Numbered from the stretch's first letter, positions 1 through 8,248 are shown. The stretch: DNA of 35,740 nucleotides from Bacteroidales bacterium (GCA_024709145.1 JANJXG010000085.1:1-35740); one strand, 5' to 3'. Numbers and translations: made by a program. Notes: generated by a model from the sequence alone, not told the origin.

Positions 1-5
1 AATGC

Positions 6-30
6 CATTTCTATTTTGTGAATAGAAATG
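6..30. repeat. perfect 10-bp inverted repeat (hairpin)
   Basis: CATTTCTATT at 6-15 and its exact reverse complement AATAGAAATG at 21-30 enclose a 5-base loop. No T-run follows on the plus strand, so this is not a textbook intrinsic terminator for plus-strand transcription. It could be the tail of a gene lying to the left of the window, an mRNA-stability hairpin, or an operator for the membrane gene at 121. The structure is directly visible; its role is unknown. Confidence 0.6.
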
Positions 31-120
31 TAAACAAACATTTTCATGTCAACAACCAATTACTTCATTCAATTTTAATTTGTTACGAAAATATTGTCAA
101 ACCATTTAAATGCCAATGCT

Positions 121-717
121 ATGAATTACAGGAAAAGAATGATTTTGAGCAGTGTTTTAACTGCAATTTCGGGTTTCACAATGCTTGCAGTTTCCTGGAA
201 AAGTGATGTCAGCTTTTCGATGATCTTATTGTCGATTGTTGCCTTCGCATCTTTATTGAGTACTTTTTATTTTATAATTAAAAAGGATATCAAACAGGAT
301 TACAGAAAAAGAATGATACTGAGCGGAATTACATCTTCGATTCTTAATGGCGGTATATTGGCTGTTTCATGGGAAAGTGATGGCCCTTTTCCGATTATCA
401 TTATACCGGTTATCATCTTTTCGATTTTCACCCTGGCATCTCTGGTGACTACTTTTTATTTTATCATAAAGAAGGATATCAAAAAGCCTGATTACCGTGA
501 TAAAAATGGAAAAACGCTATTGGAAGTTTTCAAATCATTTTATTCCAACAGGACAAACAAGCTGATTTATCTTGTGATTATTGTTATAAACTTATTGGCT
601 CTGGCTACGTTGTTTTATGCAGGGTCAATGAGGGCTTTTGTGATCGTTACATTGATATTTGTTATACAGCTGATTGTTCCCATGACATGGGTTGTTGCTA
701 AACTCTATCTGGATTAA
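121..717 (+). CDS. membrane protein with tandem duplicated two-helix module
   Basis: I do not recognise this 198-residue protein as a named family. It has about six hydrophobic segments (roughly residues 8-25, 31-53, 67-84, 90-116, 148-168 and 172-192). Residues 3-58 and 61-121 are a clear internal duplication: each begins YRKRMILS, has LAVSW(K/E)SD in the middle and ends TFYFIIKKDIK. A third, diverged start (YRDKNGK) follows at residue 125. The ATG at 121 is preferred over the in-frame TTG at 94, because the duplicated module begins just after it and the upstream residues look non-coding. The region is AT-rich: 39 of the 120 bases from 181 to 300 are G or C, against 38 of 60 at 1081-1140 in the next gene. 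This suggests a lineage-specific or acquired gene. Its function is unknown. Confidence 0.7.
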   Translation: MNYRKRMILSSVLTAISGFTMLAVSWKSDVSFSMILLSIVAFASLLSTFYFIIKKDIKQDYRKRMILSGITSSILNGGILAVSWESDGPFPIIIIPVIIFSIFTLASLVTTFYFIIKKDIKKPDYRDKNGKTLLEVFKSFYSNRTNKLIYLVIIVINLLALATLFYAGSMRAFVIVTLIFVIQLIVPMTWVVAKLYLD

Positions 718-832
718 AACAAGCAGAAACAGGCACTTGGAATGCTCATTTTTCAACACATGCGATACATTTCAGGAAGATAATAATAGTGGTAAGGATA
801 AAAAACTGATTCCTGACACATTTTAAAAAACC

Positions 833-861
833 CGAGGCCGTCTTGAAAAAGCCGGCCTTCG
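833..861. repeat. imperfect GC-rich inverted repeat upstream of the RNA methyltransferase gene
   Basis: CGAGGCCG at 833-840 and CGGCCTTCG at 853-861 can pair as an imperfect hairpin with one bulged base. It lies 19 bases before the ATG at 881. No T-tract follows. The otherwise gene-free stretch 718-880 holds nothing else that I can identify. The hairpin may affect translation or simply be chance. Confidence 0.35.
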
Positions 862-880
862 CAATTCGAAAGCATTTTCT

Positions 881-1417
881 ATGCTAAATGAGTATATAAA
901 GTCAAACGACCTCTTTGCGGAGCAGCAGTTTGAGAAGATGTATGAACGCTTGCCAAGGCCGGTTTTGGTTGCTGACCAGTTGCGCAATGCCGACAATGCC
1001 GGTGCTTTGATCAGGTTGGCTGATAACTTAGGAGCCAAAGAAGTGTTGTTTGTTGGCAACGAAACCGATATGAAAGCGAGCCGCCTCAAGCGTTCGGCAG
1101 CGAGCAGTGTGGGCAACATCCCCTGGTCGTTTGTGTCGGACAGCGAACTTTTGTCGCGTCTTCCTGTGGGTTACACACTTGTGGGTATTGAAACAAGTAC
1201 CGAAGCTACCAATCTCTTTTCGACGCCCTTGCCCGATGCAGTGGTTTTTTTTGTGGGCAACGAAAGCAAGGGCATTCGTCCCGGGTTACTCAGGCTTATG
1301 CAGCAATGTGTGTATATCCCTGTGCCTGGCCCCACACGCTCGCTCAATGTGAGTCATGCTGCATCGGTGGTGATGTTTGAGTGGCTGAGGCAAAAAATGA
1401 ATGCAGGTTTGTTGTAA
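881..1417 (+). CDS. SpoU/TrmH-family RNA 2'-O-ribose methyltransferase
   Basis: This 178-residue protein is predicted to transfer a methyl group from S-adenosylmethionine to a ribose 2'-hydroxyl in tRNA or rRNA. All three motifs of the SPOUT trefoil-knot fold are visible: the N-x-G-A-x-x-R element in NADNAGALIRLAD near residue 37, the GNESKGI segment at about 128, and the knot and SAM loop IPVPGPTRSLNVSHAA near residue 147. It lacks the extra N-terminal substrate-binding domain of the larger RlmB-type enzymes, which fits a compact TrmH-like protein. The substrate cannot be read from the sequence. In-frame codons upstream reach a stop at 824 without an ATG, so 881 is the best start. The HAD gene follows after 27 bases, probably as a co-transcript. 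Confidence 0.88.
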   Translation: MLNEYIKSNDLFAEQQFEKMYERLPRPVLVADQLRNADNAGALIRLADNLGAKEVLFVGNETDMKASRLKRSAASSVGNIPWSFVSDSELLSRLPVGYTLVGIETSTEATNLFSTPLPDAVVFFVGNESKGIRPGLLRLMQQCVYIPVPGPTRSLNVSHAASVVMFEWLRQKMNAGLL

Positions 1418-1444
1418 ATCCCCAACTAAATTGTTTTCGAAACG

Positions 1445-2143
1445 ATGAAAATGAAATATAAACACATCTTTTTTGACCTCGATCACACCTTGTGGGATTT
1501 CAATGCAAGTGCTGCGCACACCTTCGAAATGATGTATGAGCATTTTCAGCTGGTTACGCTGGGAGTTCATTCACTCGATGATTTTGTGAATTTTTACCAC
1601 ATCCATAACGATGCCGCATGGGCTTTATACCGGGAAGGTAAAATGGAGAAGGAAATCCTGCGGAACATTCGTTTCGAACAAGCTTTGAAAGATTTTGGCA
1701 TTATAGATGGCGTGTTGGCCGAAAAGCTGGCGGATTTTTATTTGTATCATGCGCCGCGTAACGTGTTTTTATTTCCAGAGGCCATCGAAACCCTTGCATG
1801 CTTAAGTAAAAAGTATCAATTGCACATTATCACCAACGGCTTTCAGGAGGTTCAATATATCAAATTGGAAACCAGTGGGATGGATAAATATTTCAAAGAG
1901 ATTATCACTTCGGAGGAAGCCGGTGTTAAAAAACCTGATCCCGGAATTTTTCATTATGCACTGAAAAGGGCAGGGGCTATTGCTTCTGAAAGCCTGATGG
2001 TGGGCGATGACGCCGAGGTGGATGTGGCTGGCGCAATGGCAGTTGGCATGGATGCTGTATTTTTTAATCCTTACCGGATTGCCCACCAAAACAATGTAAC
2101 ACTTGAAATTGCCCGGCTGGAGGAGCTTTGTTATTATTTATAA
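1445..2143 (+). CDS. yjjG: YjjG-family HAD phosphatase (pyrimidine nucleotidase-like)
   Basis: This 232-residue haloacid dehalogenase-superfamily hydrolase has the motifs in order. Motif I is FFDLDHTLWDF, with nucleophile Asp11 and acid/base Asp13. Motif II is in HIITNGFQEVQ. The motif III lysine lies in EEAGVKKPDPGIF, and motif IV is LMVGDDAEVDVAGA. The helical cap sits between motifs I and II. The motif II-III stretch matches the YjjG nucleotidase family, whose E. coli member removes phosphate from non-canonical pyrimidine nucleotides. Here that substrate is inferred by family only. The gene follows the RNA methyltransferase by 27 bases and converges on the membrane protein gene ending at 2168. 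The enzyme is cytoplasmic. Confidence 0.85.
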   Translation: MKMKYKHIFFDLDHTLWDFNASAAHTFEMMYEHFQLVTLGVHSLDDFVNFYHIHNDAAWALYREGKMEKEILRNIRFEQALKDFGIIDGVLAEKLADFYLYHAPRNVFLFPEAIETLACLSKKYQLHIITNGFQEVQYIKLETSGMDKYFKEIITSEEAGVKKPDPGIFHYALKRAGAIASESLMVGDDAEVDVAGAMAVGMDAVFFNPYRIAHQNNVTLEIARLEELCYYL

Positions 2144-2167
2144 TTGCAGACAGTAAAACGGCCGGTA

Positions 2168-3472
2168 TTACCTGCGAACTGAATTCGCTGAAAATCTGAA
2201 AAATGCGATTAGCTTTTCTTCAGAAATCATATTTATGAAGATAAAAAACAGGCCTGTCAGGCTAATGGCCAGCATGCGATAGGTGAACCATGAATGAATA
2301 ATCGAGTGATTTGCCATTAGCATTAGCCAAACGAAAGGCAGTAAGGCAGTCAGGAAAAGAAGCAGGTTCTTTTTGCCCTGATGAGGTTTGTGGAAAAACA
2401 CCGCAAACATGCCCAATATAAATAGCATACTATTGATGATTACCAGCGGTAGTTGGTTCACATTGTCAACAATGGCATGTATCCTGGATCCCTCCTGATC
2501 AGCCGATAGGTGAGCAGCTTCGTTAAAAACATTGCTAAAAATGGGAAAATCTGTCAACATCCATGTCAAAATCCATTTTGATGCCCAGGTAATCGTGAAT
2601 GCTGTAAGCCAAATCAATCCAAACCATACAGGTTTGGCTATTAACTGCTTGAAATTTTTGCTTTCCAGGTCAGTTTGGCGGTTTATCCAGATTAGTAAGG
2701 GTATCCCAAAGCTCATCAAAGGAGTGGTGAGCAAATCGAAAAAAGCAGTAAAGGCAGCTGCAAAAAGGAAAATCAGCCCGGCTTTTTGTTCGTTTGAAGC
2801 TTCTATTCGTGTTATTGCCACGACAGAGGCAAAAGTAATCAACAGAATTGGAGCAAACTGCATTGAAAATTGCATGATGTATCCATTGACAAAAAAGAAA
2901 CTGGTAAAAAGGGCAAGTGTTTGAGCTGACGCTAATTCCCGGTATAGATTGATAGCAGAAACTAAAAGAAGGAGTGAAGTGATAACATACAGGATCCACT
3001 TCAGGTCGTTGAATGTGCTGAAAAGAAAAAACCACCTAAAGAAGAAAGTGCTTCCATGCCAATACCTTGGATACTGTAAATTGGGTTCCAGGGTTTTGTT
3101 TTCGATGTTATATTTAACCTGGTTCCACTGAGAAACATAGGGGCCATTGCTGTGCCGGGAGTTGAGCAGTAAGGCGGAATTTAAAGGGCTTGAAGGATCG
3201 ATGGTATAAATCATATTCACCATCATGGCATCCATGCTGTAATCCAGACTGTGTTTCCGGCCTTTTATCAGCGGCTCGGGGTAGTCGCCTTGCTGAATGA
3301 CCGCCTCAACTGAAGACTCGATGTTGCGGTGGATGTTGGTGGCTGGAAGCCATGCTGAAACAATTGTAAAGAGAAAAAATGCAAGCTGTAGCGTTAATAG
3401 CCACAACAGGAATGGTCTGAGGAGTTTAAACCAGGACGTTGGTTCAGAGATCGATGATAATCCCTTGTTCAT
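2168..3472 (-). CDS. polytopic membrane protein of an unnamed family
   Basis: The product has 434 residues. One hydrophobic segment lies near the N-terminus (about 18-42), then a roughly 110-residue extracytoplasmic-looking domain, then about eight more membrane helices (155-175, 185-220, 231-262, 282-304, 341-360, 368-386, 396-415). The soluble domain carries DYSMDAMMVNM at about 77-87 and RYWHGSTFFFR at 136-146, and a later loop has ANHSIIHSWFTYR near 387-399. These blocks resemble an uncharacterised membrane family seen in gut Firmicutes and Bacteroidota (recalled, not searched). The overall shape is reminiscent of lipid-linked sugar transferases, but no catalytic motif is identifiable. 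It is the last gene of the run rsfS-ftsH-LUD-cdsA-psd, 16 bases after psd, so an envelope role is plausible. Confidence 0.72.
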   Translation of the reverse strand: MNKGLSSISEPTSWFKLLRPFLLWLLTLQLAFFLFTIVSAWLPATNIHRNIESSVEAVIQQGDYPEPLIKGRKHSLDYSMDAMMVNMIYTIDPSSPLNSALLLNSRHSNGPYVSQWNQVKYNIENKTLEPNLQYPRYWHGSTFFFRWFFLFSTFNDLKWILYVITSLLLLVSAINLYRELASAQTLALFTSFFFVNGYIMQFSMQFAPILLITFASVVAITRIEASNEQKAGLIFLFAAAFTAFFDLLTTPLMSFGIPLLIWINRQTDLESKNFKQLIAKPVWFGLIWLTAFTITWASKWILTWMLTDFPIFSNVFNEAAHLSADQEGSRIHAIVDNVNQLPLVIINSMLFILGMFAVFFHKPHQGKKNLLLFLTALLPFVWLMLMANHSIIHSWFTYRMLAISLTGLFFIFINMISEEKLIAFFRFSANSVRR

Positions 3473-3488
3473 AAAAGCAAATCACAGT

Positions 3489-4145
3489 TTAAACAAGCTT
3501 TGCCAAAACGGTGATCTGACCTTTTACCTTGTCACCGATTTTGACCTGTGTTTTGGCATCCAGGGGCAGGAAAAAATCAACCCTTGAGCCAAATCGGATC
3601 AGACCGAATTCCTGACCGAGTTTGGCTTTGTCGCTGGTTTTACAAAACCAGACAATACGTCGTGCCATCATGCCGGCAATTTGTCTTATGAGAACTTCTC
3701 TTCCTTTTAAATCTTTCACTACCAGTGTGTTTCGTTCGTTTTCGGTTGATGATTTGGGGTGGTTGGCAATCAGAAATTTACCGGGATGATATTTCATATA
3801 ACTTACACTGCCATCAAAAGGAAACCAATTGATGTGTACGTTTAAAGGGGACATAAAGATTGAAACCTGTAATCTTCTGTCTTTAAAATATTCAGGTTCA
3901 TATACTTCCTCAATAACGACCACCGTTCCGTCGGCAGAAGAAACAACGCTGTCAGCTTCAATAACAGGATTGCGGTGAGGCACCCGGAAGAAACTAACCG
4001 TCCAGATAAGCACTGCCAAAAGCAGGGTCAAGACTGTAAGTTTCAAAATCACAAGTGGAACCAGCCACCAACTGACGGCAGCAATAACTACCAGAACAGC
4101 AAGTACTGAAAAGATAATCGGAACACCTTTACGATGGATGTGCAT
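3489..4145 (-). CDS. psd: phosphatidylserine decarboxylase, short (archaeal-type) form
   Basis: This 218-residue enzyme converts phosphatidylserine to phosphatidylethanolamine at the inner membrane. Two hydrophobic segments at about 10-50 anchor it. The conserved segments FFRVPHRNP and MSPLNVHINWFP follow. The self-cleavage site is RFGSRVD near residue 190, where the Gly-Ser bond is broken and the serine becomes the pyruvoyl cofactor. The length and the GS site (instead of LGST) fit the short Psd class common in Bacteroidota. The ATG at 4145 lies two bases after the cdsA stop codon, so the two consecutive phospholipid genes are very probably co-translated. Confidence 0.93.
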   Translation of the reverse strand: MHIHRKGVPIIFSVLAVLVVIAAVSWWLVPLVILKLTVLTLLLAVLIWTVSFFRVPHRNPVIEADSVVSSADGTVVVIEEVYEPEYFKDRRLQVSIFMSPLNVHINWFPFDGSVSYMKYHPGKFLIANHPKSSTENERNTLVVKDLKGREVLIRQIAGMMARRIVWFCKTSDKAKLGQEFGLIRFGSRVDFFLPLDAKTQVKIGDKVKGQITVLAKLV

Positions 4146-4147
4146 GA

Positions 4148-4966
4148 TCAGCGTGACATTAAGAGGTAAACAAAAACGAACGGAATAGCATAAAAGGCTG
4201 CATCGAAACGATCGAGGATGCCTCCGTGGCCGGGAATAACCGACCCCGAATCTTTGACATTGGCTTGCCGTTTAATCATTGATTCGATGAGATCGCCCAG
4301 ACTTCCCGTAACCACCACGATACCGGCCATCCAAAGAGCTTTGGTTGTTGGGATAAAATCGGTGATTCTGGAAACGAGCAGCGCAGTTATCAGCGTAAAC
4401 AGCAGACCTCCGATACTGCCTTCCCAACTTTTTTTGGGTGAAATTCTTTCAAACAACCGATGCTTACCAATCATGATACCAACCAGATAAGCAAAAATAT
4501 CGTTAATCCAGATAAAGGCAATGACGAGTAGAAGCAGTGTGTATCCCGCCTGATTTCCGACATAATCTCCTCGATAAAAAAACAGCATCAGGGCTGCAGG
4601 CAAGGCCACAAAAAGCATTGAAAACCAATGCAACGACATCACAGAATCAGCTTTGTGGCGGATGGAAAAAAGGGCATGTAACAAAGGCAAGAGCATCAAG
4701 GGGATAAGGAGGGCGAGATACTGAGCGGTAAAAATTTCAAGAGCAACAGTTGCCAAAACCACATAAAATCCAAGCGTAGTGCTGAGTACCCATAATTTGT
4801 CGGTGGAAGTTAAAAAATGCTGGTGCATTCTGATCCATTCCCAGCTGCCAATCATGGTAACCAACACCAACACAGCCGACAAGGTCGGGGCACCCAAAAC
4901 CATGGCTCCGATCATAACAACTGCAAACATCAATCCGAAGATCGTTCTGGTGATCAAATTTTTCAT
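4148..4966 (-). CDS. cdsA: phosphatidate cytidylyltransferase (CDP-diglyceride synthase)
   Basis: CdsA makes CDP-diacylglycerol from phosphatidic acid and CTP, the branch point for phosphatidylserine/phosphatidylethanolamine and anionic phospholipids. The 272-residue product has about eight membrane helices and ends with the family signature KDSGSVIPGHGGILDRFD near residues 236-253, including the metal-binding acidic residues. An internal NDIFAYLVG segment and the KSWEGSIGG loop also match the family. psd follows directly. The LUD gene lies 65 bases upstream, and that gap holds a hairpin and a candidate promoter, so cdsA-psd may have partly independent expression. The start MKNLITRTIFG is the natural beginning of the first helix. 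Confidence 0.95.
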   Translation of the reverse strand: MKNLITRTIFGLMFAVVMIGAMVLGAPTLSAVLVLVTMIGSWEWIRMHQHFLTSTDKLWVLSTTLGFYVVLATVALEIFTAQYLALLIPLMLLPLLHALFSIRHKADSVMSLHWFSMLFVALPAALMLFFYRGDYVGNQAGYTLLLLVIAFIWINDIFAYLVGIMIGKHRLFERISPKKSWEGSIGGLLFTLITALLVSRITDFIPTTKALWMAGIVVVTGSLGDLIESMIKRQANVKDSGSVIPGHGGILDRFDAAFYAIPFVFVYLLMSR

Positions 4967-4995
4967 ATCTGATGGCTTTGCATGAAAGCAGGCTG

Positions 4996-5003
4996 CAAAC
5001 TTA
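4996..5003 (-). promoter_or_regulatory. candidate -7 box for cdsA-psd
   Basis: On the minus strand this reads TAAGTTTG, an exact match to the Bacteroidota -7 element TAnnTTTG, 29 bases before the cdsA ATG. The nearest upstream TTG (minus strand, 5020-5022) is only 16 bases away, shorter than the usual 18-22, so the match is partial. It would give cdsA-psd-membrane protein a promoter separate from ftsH-LUD. Confidence 0.35.
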
Positions 5004-5005
5004 TT

Positions 5006-5027
5006 AAAAAAGTGTCATGCAATGACA
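5006..5027 (-). terminator. weak intrinsic terminator after the LUD gene
   Basis: Read on the minus strand, TGTCAT-TGC-ATGACA (5027-5013) forms a perfect 6-bp stem, followed after one C by six T residues (5011-5006). It begins five bases after the LUD stop codon at 5032. The stem is short and AT-rich, so termination would be partial at best. The 15-base palindrome could instead be a protein-binding site. Confidence 0.4.
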
Positions 5028-5031
5028 TCGG

Positions 5032-5679
5032 CTAAAAATCGTCGATAAGGAATACATACAATTCCTTGGGCCCGTGAGCACCTTTTACGAGTGTTTTCTC
5101 AATGTCGGCAGTACGGCTGGGGCCTGTAACAAAGGTGAGTTGTGTTGGAAGTGTGCCGTTATATTTCAGTTTTATGGAAGCCAGGGCCGACTTGATAGTG
5201 GCGGTAACCTGCGAATTGTAAGCTACTACAAGGTGTATGTCGGGGTATGAAAAAGCTGATCTTGAGCTTATCTCCGCATCAGAAACAAGAATGCTGCCGG
5301 TTCGTGAAATGAGTTTTTCACAGCCTGTGATGCCGACCAACGCATCTTCAGAATTTTCAACCTCTTTGAAATGGGGCAATTCAGCTGTTCGTAACAATTG
5401 CGTAATTCTATCGTTTTGGCACCATATGGATTTCCAGCCCCTGTCCTGCATCAACTCGCCCAAATTATCAAGAAAACTGTGTTCGTTTTCGCAATAGATA
5501 AAGTTACCACCCACAGCAATCAATTCCTGAGCAAAGAGCACCTCAGGTTCTTCATCCGGGTCGCTCACCTTAATCACGTCCAACATGATTTCATTGTCCT
5601 GATATGGATTTTCAGTTTTTTCGATCAGGGCGTTTCTGATCTTACTCATGATTTGCTCTTTGGGTGTTGCGTCTTTCAT
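5032..5679 (-). CDS. LUD-domain (LutC/YkgG-type) protein
   Basis: This 215-residue protein matches the LUD domain found in the lactate-utilisation proteins LutB and LutC. Conserved blocks are VGITGCEKLISRTGS with the downstream IHLVVAY, and the C-terminal block TGPSRTADIEKTLVKGAHGP. There are no Fe-S cysteine motifs, so it is LutC-like and not LutB-like. No lutA or lutB gene lies in the window. The ATG at 5679 (MKDATPKEQ) was chosen because a longer in-frame start at 5766 would lie inside ftsH and encode an unrelated basic leader. With this start the gene begins 19 bases after the ftsH stop. Its reaction is not known; a lactate role is only a family inference. Confidence 0.85.
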   Translation of the reverse strand: MKDATPKEQIMSKIRNALIEKTENPYQDNEIMLDVIKVSDPDEEPEVLFAQELIAVGGNFIYCENEHSFLDNLGELMQDRGWKSIWCQNDRITQLLRTAELPHFKEVENSEDALVGITGCEKLISRTGSILVSDAEISSRSAFSYPDIHLVVAYNSQVTATIKSALASIKLKYNGTLPTQLTFVTGPSRTADIEKTLVKGAHGPKELYVFLIDDF

Positions 5680-5698
5680 GCTGAGATTGGATTTAGTT

Positions 5699-7723
5699 TC
5701 AGACCTGGTTCTCACCAGCCTCCTGATTGGCAGGCTGGGTGGTTTTTTGTTCGTATTCGGTACCATTCACCACATGGGGTAATTCTTCTTTCACCCAGGG
5801 TCGCTTGCCAAAAACATTTTCGAGGTCTTCGCCGAAAATAACTTCTTTTTCAAGCAGTTTGTTGGCTAACTGGGTCAAGCCTTCCTTGTTATCGGTGAGA
5901 ATCTGAACAGCTTTGGTATAAGCTGACTCTACAATTTGACTGATTTCAGCGTCGATTACCTCATTGGTTTTTTCGCTGAAAGGCTTGTTAAAGGCATATT
6001 CCTGCTGGCCGGTAGAATCATAGAAGCTGAGATTTCCAACTTTTTTGCTCAGGCCATAATAAGTAACCATGGCATAGGCTTGCTTCGTCACTTTTTCAAG
6101 GTCGTTGAGCGCTCCGGTTGAAATTTTGCCAAAAATAACCTGTTCTGCTGCACGGCCACCAAGGGTGGCCACAAGCTCTTCAAACATTTGTTCGTAGGTG
6201 GTAATGCTCCTTTCTTCAGGAAGATACCATGCTGCACCAAGGGATTTACCCCTTGGCACAATGGTTACCTTAACCAAGGGATGTGCATGTTCAAGTAACC
6301 AGCTCACTGTGGCATGACCTGCTTCGTGGAAGGCTACCACCTTTTTCTCACTTGTGGAGATGATTTTGTTTTTCTTCTCCAAACCACCGATAATTCTGTC
6401 AATGGCATCCATGAAATCTTGTTTGGTAATTGTCTCGTGGTTGTGGCGGGCAGCGATGAGGGCAGCTTCGTTGCAGACATTGGCAATGTCAGCGCCCGAA
6501 AAACCAGGTGTTTGTTTAGCCAGAAATTCTTTGTCGACACTGCCATCCAATTTGAGGGGACGCATATGCACATCAAAAATTTCCTTTCTACCTTCAAGAT
6601 CGGGTAGTTCCACGTAAATCTGTCTGTCGAAGCGGCCGGCACGCATGAGTGCCCTGTCGAGAATATCAGCACGGTTTGTTGCTGCCAGGACGATTACCCC
6701 TGAGTTGGTTCCGAAGCCGTCCATTTCAGTGAGTAATTGATTTAATGTGTTCTCGCGTTCATCGTTCGCACCTGTGGCAGGATTTTTTCCCCTGGCACGG
6801 CCAATGGCATCAATTTCATCGATGAATATAATGCAGGGAGATTTTTCTTTGGCCTGCTTGAAAAGGTCGCGTACCCGAGACGCGCCAACGCCAACAAACA
6901 TTTCGACAAAGTCAGAACCAGAAATGGAGAAAAATGGCACGTGAGCTTCTCCGGCTACCGATTTGGCCAGCAATGTTTTACCGGTTCCGGGGGGGCCAAC
7001 CAACAATACTCCTTTCGGAATTTTACCACCCAGTTTGGTGTATTTATCCGGATTTTTAAGGAAATCAACGATTTCCATGATTTCCACTTTTGCTTCTTCC
7101 AGACCGGCTACATCTTTAAAGGTGACATTGACGTTGGTATTTTTGTCGAAGAGCTGTGCTTTCGATTTGCCAATGTTGAAAATCTGCCCTCCGGCACCAC
7201 CGGCACCGCGACTCATCATCCGCATGATGAAAAACCATACTCCAACAAGCAGCAGGATCGGTAAAATCCAGCCAAAAATCTCAGAAGTCCAGTTGCGGCG
7301 GTTGACATTGTTGGCGTATATCGGATTTTCGATGTTTTCCTGAGCACGTCGCAAATCTTCTTCAAAGGTTCCGACTTCCCCGATCTGATAGATAAAATTG
7401 GGTTGGGCGGCACCAAAACTGCGATCCGTTGTCTTTCCTTGTCCGTCTTTTTCGAGGTATTTCGAAAGTTTATCAGGTTTGATGAAAATTTCAGCAATTT
7501 CTCTGTTGACAAGATCAATTTTTTCAATATCCTGATCCTGAAGCATTTTCAACAATTCGCCTTTGTCAATTCTTTTAGCTCCTGATTCCCAGTTGTAAAA
7601 CTGAAGTGCAAGGAAAGTAAAGGCCAGCAGGCCATATATCCAATAGAAATTGAACTTTGGTTTTTGGCTGTCATCTTTTCCAGCCTTGGGAACTATAGGT
7701 TTTTCGTTTTTCTCTTTCTTCAT
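5699..7723 (-). CDS. ftsH: ATP-dependent zinc metalloprotease FtsH
   Basis: FtsH is the hexameric inner-membrane AAA+ protease that extracts and degrades misfolded membrane proteins and regulatory substrates. In the 674-residue product, helix 1 lies at about 25-43, a periplasmic domain at 45-145, and helix 2 at about 149-169. The Walker A is GPPGTGKT at 243-250, Walker B is IIFIDEID at 298-305, and the second region of homology runs from [12 protein letters not shown] to RAGRFDR (348-367). The zinc site is HEAGH at 466-470. The Gly-rich stretch after helix 2 (SRGAGGAGG) is typical. The C-terminus is extended by about 30 polar residues. The gene sits between rsfS (29 bases upstream) and the LUD gene. 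Confidence 0.97.
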   Translation of the reverse strand: MKKEKNEKPIVPKAGKDDSQKPKFNFYWIYGLLAFTFLALQFYNWESGAKRIDKGELLKMLQDQDIEKIDLVNREIAEIFIKPDKLSKYLEKDGQGKTTDRSFGAAQPNFIYQIGEVGTFEEDLRRAQENIENPIYANNVNRRNWTSEIFGWILPILLLVGVWFFIMRMMSRGAGGAGGQIFNIGKSKAQLFDKNTNVNVTFKDVAGLEEAKVEIMEIVDFLKNPDKYTKLGGKIPKGVLLVGPPGTGKTLLAKSVAGEAHVPFFSISGSDFVEMFVGVGASRVRDLFKQAKEKSPCIIFIDEIDAIGRARGKNPATGANDERENTLNQLLTEMDGFGTNSGVIVLAATNRADILDRALMRAGRFDRQIYVELPDLEGRKEIFDVHMRPLKLDGSVDKEFLAKQTPGFSGADIANVCNEAALIAARHNHETITKQDFMDAIDRIIGGLEKKNKIISTSEKKVVAFHEAGHATVSWLLEHAHPLVKVTIVPRGKSLGAAWYLPEERSITTYEQMFEELVATLGGRAAEQVIFGKISTGALNDLEKVTKQAYAMVTYYGLSKKVGNLSFYDSTGQQEYAFNKPFSEKTNEVIDAEISQIVESAYTKAVQILTDNKEGLTQLANKLLEKEVIFGEDLENVFGKRPWVKEELPHVVNGTEYEQKTTQPANQEAGENQV

Positions 7724-7752
7724 GAATTCAATACAAAATAATTTACGAACAC

Positions 7753-8124
7753 TTACTCGTCATAACTAACCTTCTCGGCATCAGCCCAAAGCTTTTCCAA
7801 CTGATAAAAATTACGGGTGGTATCGAGAAAAACATGTACGACGACATCGATGTAGTCAATCAAAATCCATTCCGCGTTTTCAAAACCTTCTTTATTATAA
7901 GGTCGTTGACCGCATTTAATACTCACTTCATCAACAATATTTGAGGCAATGGCATCAACCTGGGTGCGTGAACTTCCATGGCAAATTACAAAATAGTCGG
8001 TGACAGAGGCATGTATCTTCTTTAAATTCAAGCTTATAATGTCAATACCTTTTTTCTCTTGCATCGTTGAGACAATGGTCTGCAATATTTCTTCGGGATT
8101 TTCAGTCTGGTGTCTTTTTCTCAT
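7753..8124 (-). CDS. rsfS: ribosomal silencing factor RsfS
   Basis: RsfS binds ribosomal protein uL14 on the large subunit and blocks joining with the small subunit when nutrients are limiting. The 123-residue product has the family blocks DYFVICHGSSRTQVDAIA and the C-terminal GFENAEWILIDYIDVVVHVF. The ATG at 8124 is preferred; the in-frame TTG at 8142 would add six residues. A TAATTTTG box lies upstream on the minus strand. The gene heads the run into ftsH and is divergent from birA, with 124 bases between the start codons. Confidence 0.92.
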   Translation of the reverse strand: MRKRHQTENPEEILQTIVSTMQEKKGIDIISLNLKKIHASVTDYFVICHGSSRTQVDAIASNIVDEVSIKCGQRPYNKEGFENAEWILIDYIDVVVHVFLDTTRNFYQLEKLWADAEKVSYDE

Positions 8125-8146
8125 TTTTTCTATTTGAAACAATCAA

Positions 8147-8154
8147 CAAAATTA
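8147..8154 (-). promoter_or_regulatory. candidate -7 box for rsfS-ftsH
   Basis: The minus strand reads TAATTTTG, matching TAnnTTTG, 22 bases before the rsfS ATG. No clear TTG is seen at the ideal -33 distance, so this rests on the -7 box and its placement alone. Confidence 0.4.
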
Positions 8155-8206
8155 GGCATTTTTGGTTCATTTCTGACGTTGTCCAAATTATATGCCAAAA
8201 GGTCAG

Positions 8207-8235
8207 TTGCAATCAAAGTGCTTTCTGTAGATTTG
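8207..8235 (+). promoter_or_regulatory. promoter of birA
   Basis: TTG at 8207-8209, an 18-base spacer and TAGATTTG at 8228-8235 match the Bacteroidota consensus. Transcription would begin only a few bases before the ATG at 8249, giving a very short or nearly absent leader. Confidence 0.55.
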
Positions 8236-8248
8236 TGCTTTCATTGAT

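Noticed and set aside
94-120. TTG start extending the first membrane protein by nine residues
   Set aside because: The ATG at 121 lies just before the repeated module; the extension is unlike the repeat and has no ribosome-binding signal.
5680-5766. Longer start for the LUD gene inside ftsH
   Set aside because: It encodes a basic, low-complexity leader antisense to nothing but overlapping the ftsH 3' end in another frame; the ATG at 5679 fits the family and spacing.
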